From contig CACCVU010000004.1 of NCBI GenBank assembly GCA_902549495.1, positions 1 through 50,586 of the forward strand: a DNA stretch of 50,586 nt, in the 5' to 3' direction. Source of the DNA: an uncultured Pelagibacteraceae bacterium (GTDB lineage Bacteria; Pseudomonadota; Alphaproteobacteria; Pelagibacterales; Pelagibacteraceae). Position numbers and translations under genes: made by a program. Positions 47,913 to 50,586 of the stretch are shown here, piece by piece (position 1 is the stretch's first letter; each line of letters starts with the position of its first letter). Under the pieces are notes generated by a model. It was not told the DNA's origin. It saw only the letters and a list, made by a program, of their open reading frames with translations, and ran no database searches.

Positions 47913-48377
47913 TTATTTTCTATTTTGATACATTTTAGATTTCACACTTTGTAAAAGATTTTGTACAAAACTTTTCTTAGACAAGTTATTTTCTGTAATT
48001 TTTTGAGAAAATTTTAATTTATTGATATCACTTTTATTCAAAAAATCTTTTTGAGTTAGAACTCCATATTTATTAAATGTTAAGACTAAAACATTATTAG
48101 TTTTTACAACATTTTGACCCAACTTATGAAAAGATCCTTTAGTTAATACTCTCTCTATATAAATCCAGCTATCTTCATTCGAGATAGATTTTGTATGAGG
48201 ATTTCCTATTAATTTTAAGACATCATTCTTATTGTTTATATTAACTTTTAATTTTTTCGATCTGTTTTCAAGAAATAGTATGCCGTGATTCTTAGTAGGT
48301 TCTTGTAATTGACAATTAATCAAAAAAATGAAAGTAAATAATAATAAAATATTTATATGATTTTTAAAAAAAAACAT
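47913..48377 (-). CDS. bamE: outer membrane assembly lipoprotein BamE (SmpA/OmlA family)
   Basis: Lipoprotein of the BAM complex that inserts beta-barrel proteins. The 154-residue protein has a lipoprotein signal ending in LINC (cysteine at about residue 22) and the BamE core: NKNDVLKLIGNPHT, SWIYIERVL and VLVLTFNKYGVLTQK. The tail of about 45 residues is Lys/Ser-rich. Its start lies inside the first codons of the divergent bc1 chaperone gene (21-base head-to-head overlap). It ends three bases from hppA. Confidence 0.86.
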   Translation of the reverse strand: MFFFKNHINILLLFTFIFLINCQLQEPTKNHGILFLENRSKKLKVNINNKNDVLKLIGNPHTKSISNEDSWIYIERVLTKGSFHKLGQNVVKTNNVLVLTFNKYGVLTQKDFLNKSDINKLKFSQKITENNLSKKSFVQNLLQSVKSKMYQNRK

Positions 48378-48851
48378 AACACTGAATTATACAATATATT
48401 GCTTAAACTTTCTAGAAACATCTTTTTTTACAAAAAAATTCAATTAAACGATAGTTTTGAAACTCGAATTTTTTTAATGTTTTTTCATTTTTCAATTTTA
48501 ATGATTATATTTAAAAAAAAAGGAGAAAAATTTGATCAAGATGAATATGATAACGTTTTTAATAGTATAGAATATAATTTAAGAGAACTTGGTTTTGGCG
48601 ATGTTTCTGTTAATAAAAAAATGAAAGATTTTAATAAAATATTGTATGATATCTTGTTAAAAATTGACAATAATTCAGAATATGATTTTAAATTAAATAA
48701 GAAATTGGTTACAAAGTACTTTAGCAGTTTGAAAGGAGAAAATGACCCAAAAACTGTAGATTTTGAAAGATATTTTGATAAGTTTTATAAATTTTGTTTT
48801 GAATTACCTCTTCAAAATATGATAAGAGAAACTTTAAACTTTAAAGGTTAA
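48357..48851 (+). CDS. ubiquinol-cytochrome c chaperone family protein
   Basis: Related to the mitochondrial Cbp3 assembly factor for cytochrome bc1. The 164-residue protein keeps the family's N-terminal LYNILLKLSRNIFFYKKIQL, the SFETRIFLMFFHFSIL helix, and the later FNSIEYNLRELGFGDVSVNKKMK segment (divided here). The conserved region begins within ten residues of the ATG, so a much later start is unlikely. Placement beside bamE and before rpmF is typical for alphaproteobacteria, except that the DUF177 gene expected after it is missing. Confidence 0.82.
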   Translation: MIFKKKHNTELYNILLKLSRNIFFYKKIQLNDSFETRIFLMFFHFSILMIIFKKKGEKFDQDEYDNVFNSIEYNLRELGFGDVSVNKKMKDFNKILYDILLKIDNNSEYDFKLNKKLVTKYFSSLKGENDPKTVDFERYFDKFYKFCFELPLQNMIRETLNFKG

Positions 48852-48853
48852 TT

Positions 48854-49027
48854 ATGGCTGTACCAAAAAGAAAAACGTCCGTATCAAAGAAAAAAATGAG
48901 AAGATCTCATCATAGGATCTTAGGTGCTAATGTAATTGAAGATAAGAAGAGCGGTGAGTATAAACTTTCTCATCATGTTGATCTTAAATCAGGTTATTAC
49001 AACGGTAAGAAAATCTTAGATATTTAA
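48854..49027 (+). CDS. rpmF: 50S ribosomal protein L32
   Basis: Small large-subunit protein of 57 residues, short enough to be overlooked. It starts MAVPKRKTSVSKKKMRRSHH, the standard L32 N terminus, and ends with a Lys/Gly-rich segment. It lacks the four zinc cysteines seen in some L32 forms, as usual in alphaproteobacteria. The ATG is two bases after the chaperone stop, with AAAGGTTAA before it, and plsX begins six bases downstream. Confidence 0.95.
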   Translation: MAVPKRKTSVSKKKMRRSHHRILGANVIEDKKSGEYKLSHHVDLKSGYYNGKKILDI

Positions 49028-49033
49028 TTTTAA

Positions 49034-50074
49034 ATGAATAAAAAAATTACTATTGCAATAGATGCAATGGGTGGAGAAAACTCTCCTGACAAAATTATAA
49101 AGGCTGTATCTCTTTTTAATAAAAAAAATATTTCAAACGATGACTATGTTTTGAATTTGTTTGGTGATGAAAAGCTAATCAAAGCAAAATTAGAAAACAC
49201 TGAAATTTCTAAAAACAAGATAATTATTACTCACACTGAATCTGTTGTTTCTGATGAAGATACACCGTTAACTGCTATTAAAAACTCAAAAAATACAAGT
49301 ATGTGGAATTGTATACAATCTCAATTAAATGGGAATTCAGATATAAGTTTATCCGCAGGCAACACTGGAGTTTTACTTGTTATATCTAGAATGATTTTAA
49401 AAATGATGAACAAAGTTAATAAACCAGCTTTGGCAGGACTATGGCCAAATCAAAAGGGAATGAATGTTGTTTTAGATTTAGGTGCAAATATAGAATGTAG
49501 TGAAGATAACCTTGTAGATTTTGCTGAATTAGGATCAGCATTATACAAATCAATTTTTCCTGAAGATAAACCTATCGTTTCGTTGCTTAACATTGGATCT
49601 GAAGAAATTAAGGGTACAGATGTTTTAAAAAATGCTTTTAAAAAATTAAGCAGTTTAAGCAGTGAAAATAATTTTAAATTTAACGGTTATATTGAAGGAA
49701 ATAAAATTATGTCAGGAGACTCAAATGTTATTGTTACTGACGGGTTTACAGGCAACATAGCACTAAAGACTGCAGAAGGTACTGCAAAATTTATTACAGA
49801 TAATTTAAAAAAATCTCTTACAGAGAATTTTTTTTCAAAATTATCATTAATATTTTCTTATTTTTCTTTAAGAAAATTTAAAAATAAACTTGATCCAAGA
49901 AAATATAACGGTGCTATTTTCTTAGGGTTGAATGGCCCAGTTGTTAAAAGCCATGGTGGAACAGATTATATTGGTTTTTACCATTCAATCGATTTATGCT
50001 ATAAAATTGTAAAAGGTAATCTAATGCTTCAAATTAAAAAGAATTTAAACCACCTTAACAATGAGTCAGAATAA
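49034..50074 (+). CDS. plsX: phosphate acyltransferase PlsX
   Basis: Forms acyl phosphate from acyl-ACP for use by PlsY. The 346-residue protein has IAIDAMGGENSPDKI (6-20), DEDTPLTAIKNSKNTSM, SAGNTGVLL and the C-terminal FLGLNGPVVKSHGG. Length is normal. It overlaps ihfA by 14 bases. In most bacteria with this order, fabH follows plsX; it is not here. Confidence 0.95.
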   Translation: MNKKITIAIDAMGGENSPDKIIKAVSLFNKKNISNDDYVLNLFGDEKLIKAKLENTEISKNKIIITHTESVVSDEDTPLTAIKNSKNTSMWNCIQSQLNGNSDISLSAGNTGVLLVISRMILKMMNKVNKPALAGLWPNQKGMNVVLDLGANIECSEDNLVDFAELGSALYKSIFPEDKPIVSLLNIGSEEIKGTDVLKNAFKKLSSLSSENNFKFNGYIEGNKIMSGDSNVIVTDGFTGNIALKTAEGTAKFITDNLKKSLTENFFSKLSLIFSYFSLRKFKNKLDPRKYNGAIFLGLNGPVVKSHGGTDYIGFYHSIDLCYKIVKGNLMLQIKKNLNHLNNESE

Positions 50075-50348
50075 TTTAACCAAAGATGATATTTGTATTT
50101 TTTTAAGTAGAAAAAAAGGATATTCAGTACTGTATTCAAAAAAAATAATTAATAATTTAATTGAAATTTTAATAGATGAAATCAAAGAAAATTCGTTTAA
50201 TTTAAAAAATATTGGAACATTTAAAATTTTAAACAAAAAAGAACGTATTGGAAGAAATCCAAGAACAAAAGAAATTTATAAAATTAAAGCAAGGAAAAGC
50301 TTAGTATTTAAACCTTCAACTAGTTTATCTGGAAAAATAAATATTTAG
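50061..50348 (+). CDS. ihfA: integration host factor alpha / HU-family DNA-binding protein
   Basis: DNA-bending nucleoid protein of the HU/IHF family, 95 residues. The beta-arm sequence ERIGRNPRTKEIYKIKARK and the ending VFKPSTSL match IHF. The place between the plsX region and a MerR-type gene is that of ihfA in alphaproteobacteria, so ihfA is preferred over hup. Its TAG shares one base with the GTG start of the next gene. Confidence 0.88.
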   Translation: MSQNNLTKDDICIFLSRKKGYSVLYSKKIINNLIEILIDEIKENSFNLKNIGTFKILNKKERIGRNPRTKEIYKIKARKSLVFKPSTSLSGKINI

Positions 50349-50586
50349 TGGGAAAATTAATTAATATAAGTGAATTAGCGATTGAGTTAGATCTTGTAAA
50401 CCCGAAAAATAAAAAGCCATTAAATTACGTTTTAAGATATTGGGAAAGAGAATTTTCTCAAATCAAACCCAAAATTATAAATAAGAGAAGATATTATTCA
50501 AAGGAGCAAGTAGAAATATTTAAAATGATTAAATATTATCTTAAAAATCAGGGTTTAACTATTAATGGTGTTAAAAATATTTTGAA
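50348..50586 (+). CDS. MerR family transcriptional regulator (partial, cut by window end)
   Basis: The visible 79 codons start at a GTG overlapping the ihfA stop (TAGTG). The sequence includes INISELAIELDL, YVLRYWEREFSQI and RRYYSKEQVEIFKMIKYYL, the winged-helix DNA-binding domain of MerR proteins with the typical LRYWE signature. The gene after ihfA in alphaproteobacteria is a MerR-type regulator of unknown target. The C-terminal part lies beyond the window. Confidence 0.85.
   Translation, partial: MGKLINISELAIELDLVNPKNKKPLNYVLRYWEREFSQIKPKIINKRRYYSKEQVEIFKMIKYYLKNQGLTINGVKNIL

Overview
The window is a very AT-rich, densely packed bacterial chromosome segment. It looks like a SAR11 (Pelagibacterales) alphaproteobacterium or a very close relative. 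The evidence is alphaproteobacterial gene order (gatCAB next to ruvX-pyrB-pyrC-plsY-topA; spoT-pyrE-pdxJ-acpS-lepB-rnc-recO; glyA-nrdR-ribD-ribE-ribB-ribH-nusB; rpmF-plsX-ihfA-merR), almost no intergenic DNA, Lys/Asn/Ile-rich proteins, and a TPP riboswitch directly in front of a ThiV-type symporter, which is a known SAR11 arrangement. No gene-free stretch exceeds about 125 bp. I saw no insertion sequences, prophage, CRISPR array or rRNA. The species assignment is inference.

Layout: 1-5.2 kb is the end of the ribosomal spc/alpha operons (rpsE, rplO, secY, adk, rpsM with a frame break, rpsK, rpoA, rplQ). 5.3-11.4 kb holds rluC-type, lipB, mgtE, panC, galU, a gutted UDP-glucose dehydrogenase, a RidA-family gene and a small secreted protein. 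11.4-17.3 kb is a minus-strand block: topA, plsY, a non-catalytic dihydroorotase, pyrB, ruvX. 17.4-23.5 kb is gatCAB, an O-methyltransferase, trhO and a MATE transporter. 23.5-25.0 kb is half of an amino-acid ABC importer (minus strand). 25.1-26.8 kb is umuDC behind a textbook alphaproteobacterial LexA box. 26.8-28.3 kb is the TPP riboswitch plus thiV. Then come rarD, tRNA-Ser(GCU), a lytic transglycosylase, dapA-smpB-folK, and a long overlapping operon spoT-pyrE-pdxJ-acpS-lepB-rnc-recO to 38.9 kb. hemB, rpiB, glyA-nrdR, the riboflavin genes and nusB follow to 45.7 kb, then the membrane pyrophosphatase hppA, bamE, a cytochrome bc1 chaperone, rpmF, plsX, ihfA and the start of a MerR-type regulator cut by the window end.

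The genes are mostly housekeeping: translation, secretion, pyrimidine/riboflavin/pyridoxal/folate steps, cell wall precursors and energy conservation by pyrophosphate. I did not find an undescribed multi-gene system. What stands out is the result of genome streamlining. Several conserved operons each lack one expected member at its usual place (rpmD, dprA, rpoZ, era, fabH, the DUF177 gene). Some proteins have lost parts (Rsh without its middle regulatory region, dihydroorotase without metal ligands, RibB with a dead GTP cyclohydrolase half, UDP-glucose dehydrogenase without its central domain). Convergent genes interlock at their stop codons. The clearest regulatory sites are the LexA operator at umuDC and the TPP riboswitch squeezed between the umuC stop and the thiV start.
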